DNA from: Candidatus Nitrosocosmicus sp.
GTDB taxonomy: Archaea; Thermoproteota; Nitrososphaeria; Nitrososphaerales; Nitrososphaeraceae
Length of the DNA: 59,177 bases
NCBI GenBank assembly: GCA_025934495.1
Contig: JAICXY010000010.1
Span: 1 to 59,177, forward strand
Reading direction: 5' to 3'
Shown: piece by piece, positions 58,874-59,177 of the stretch
Layout: each line of letters opens with the position of its first letter
How positions within the stretch are numbered: position 1 is the first letter of the stretch
The notes under the pieces: generated by a model
Seen by the model: only the letters and a program-made list of their open reading frames with translations
Told to the model about the DNA's origin: nothing
Databases searched by the model: none
Translations under genes and position numbers: made by a program

Positions 58874-59177
58874 AAATTATATTTTGATTTATTAAACTTT
58901 TGTGTTGCATGGTATCATCTATAACCGCTTTAACTGAGAGTAGTTTATTAATGTAATACTATAGGTTAAATTATATTCTGTTTATATCTATATATACACA
59001 AAGGTATTTTCTCTCGTTGCATGTTTGTGATCAGTCTGCCATGATTTTTATTATGTGTCCTTTCACTTGCTAACTGTTGCTCGTCCTATCTCCTATTCAT
59101 CTTTGAATGTAGAATTGTTAATTGCCATCTGCCTTTGCAACCATTACCATCTTCTACTTCAATAAAATTAAGCTCAG

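Noticed and set aside
1-59177. CRISPR array, integrated virus or toxin-antitoxin island
   Set aside because: No regularly spaced repeats, integrase, capsid or portal genes and no paired toxin gene were seen; the repeats present belong to IS, MITE or protein-coding repeats.

Overview
The window reads as a chromosomal piece of an AT-rich archaeon, most likely an ammonia-oxidising Nitrososphaerota (Thaumarchaeota) of the Nitrososphaera/Nitrosocosmicus type. The evidence is an archaeal transcription factor TFB, an archaeal-type topoisomerase IA, HerA/Mre11/Rad50 repair proteins, a UbiD-family decarboxylase, small C2H2 and zinc-ribbon proteins, frequent TTG/GTG starts, and a large cell-surface polysaccharide complement next to many decayed insertion sequences. 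No rRNA, tRNA, CRISPR array or replication origin was recognised. The lineage assignment is inference from protein content.

Positions 1-34600 are an accessory island of surface-glycan and secreted-protein genes embedded in an IS graveyard. Intact genes: a GT4 glycosyltransferase (1690-2784, -), a Wzx-like flippase (4623-6125, -), a methyltransferase fused to a phosphotransferase-like domain (8174-10141, +), a 1240-residue GT-C-like membrane protein (10266-13988, -), an exported phospholipase C/phosphoesterase (15377-16891, +), two paralogous secreted beta-sandwich proteins (18449 and 19864, +), a second GT4 (21254-22558, -), a GT2 (22792-23751, -), a secreted S/N/Q/G-rich protein (26606-27433, +) and a UDP-GlcNAc 2-epimerase (28241-29341, -). 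A decayed second epimerase lies at 3428-4520. These parts could together build, methylate, flip and polymerise an extracellular glycan.

The mobile DNA falls into five recognisable families. They are an IS6-like element (best copy 29641-30316; decayed copies with 8-bp target duplications at 992-1681 and 14643-15328), an ISL2-type IS5 element, an IS903-like IS5 element nested inside one ISL2-type copy (24648-25657), IS630-like elements, and an IS4/IS5-superfamily DDE element (31740-32863). Several short non-autonomous (MITE-like) derivatives carry IS6-type or IS5-type ends (19429-19574, 21053-21237, 39565-39722, 58606-58873).

From 35484 to the end the window is mostly core chromosome: topA, a small hypothetical protein, a 52-residue zinc protein, a UbiD/116-residue-protein pair, a 57-residue RHH-like protein behind a 36-bp perfect palindrome, mre11-rad50 (overlapping), a zinc-ribbon protein, herA with a small downstream gene, an inositol-phosphatase/FBPase-like gene, a C2H2 protein, a membrane-anchored SDR protein, an exported anti-sigma-K-like protein, a lone receiver domain, a TFB lacking its first cysteine pair, and a divergently encoded RHH protein behind three AGTTACA repeats phased at exactly 10 bp. 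The window ends with a repeat-bearing secreted protein and an IS5 deletion derivative.

The most unusual items are the palindrome/57-residue-protein unit beside mre11-rad50, the 10-bp-phased operator-like repeats between the TFB and RHH genes, the paralogous secreted proteins whose signal peptides are almost identical in DNA while the mature parts have diverged, and the IS6-ended MITE family.
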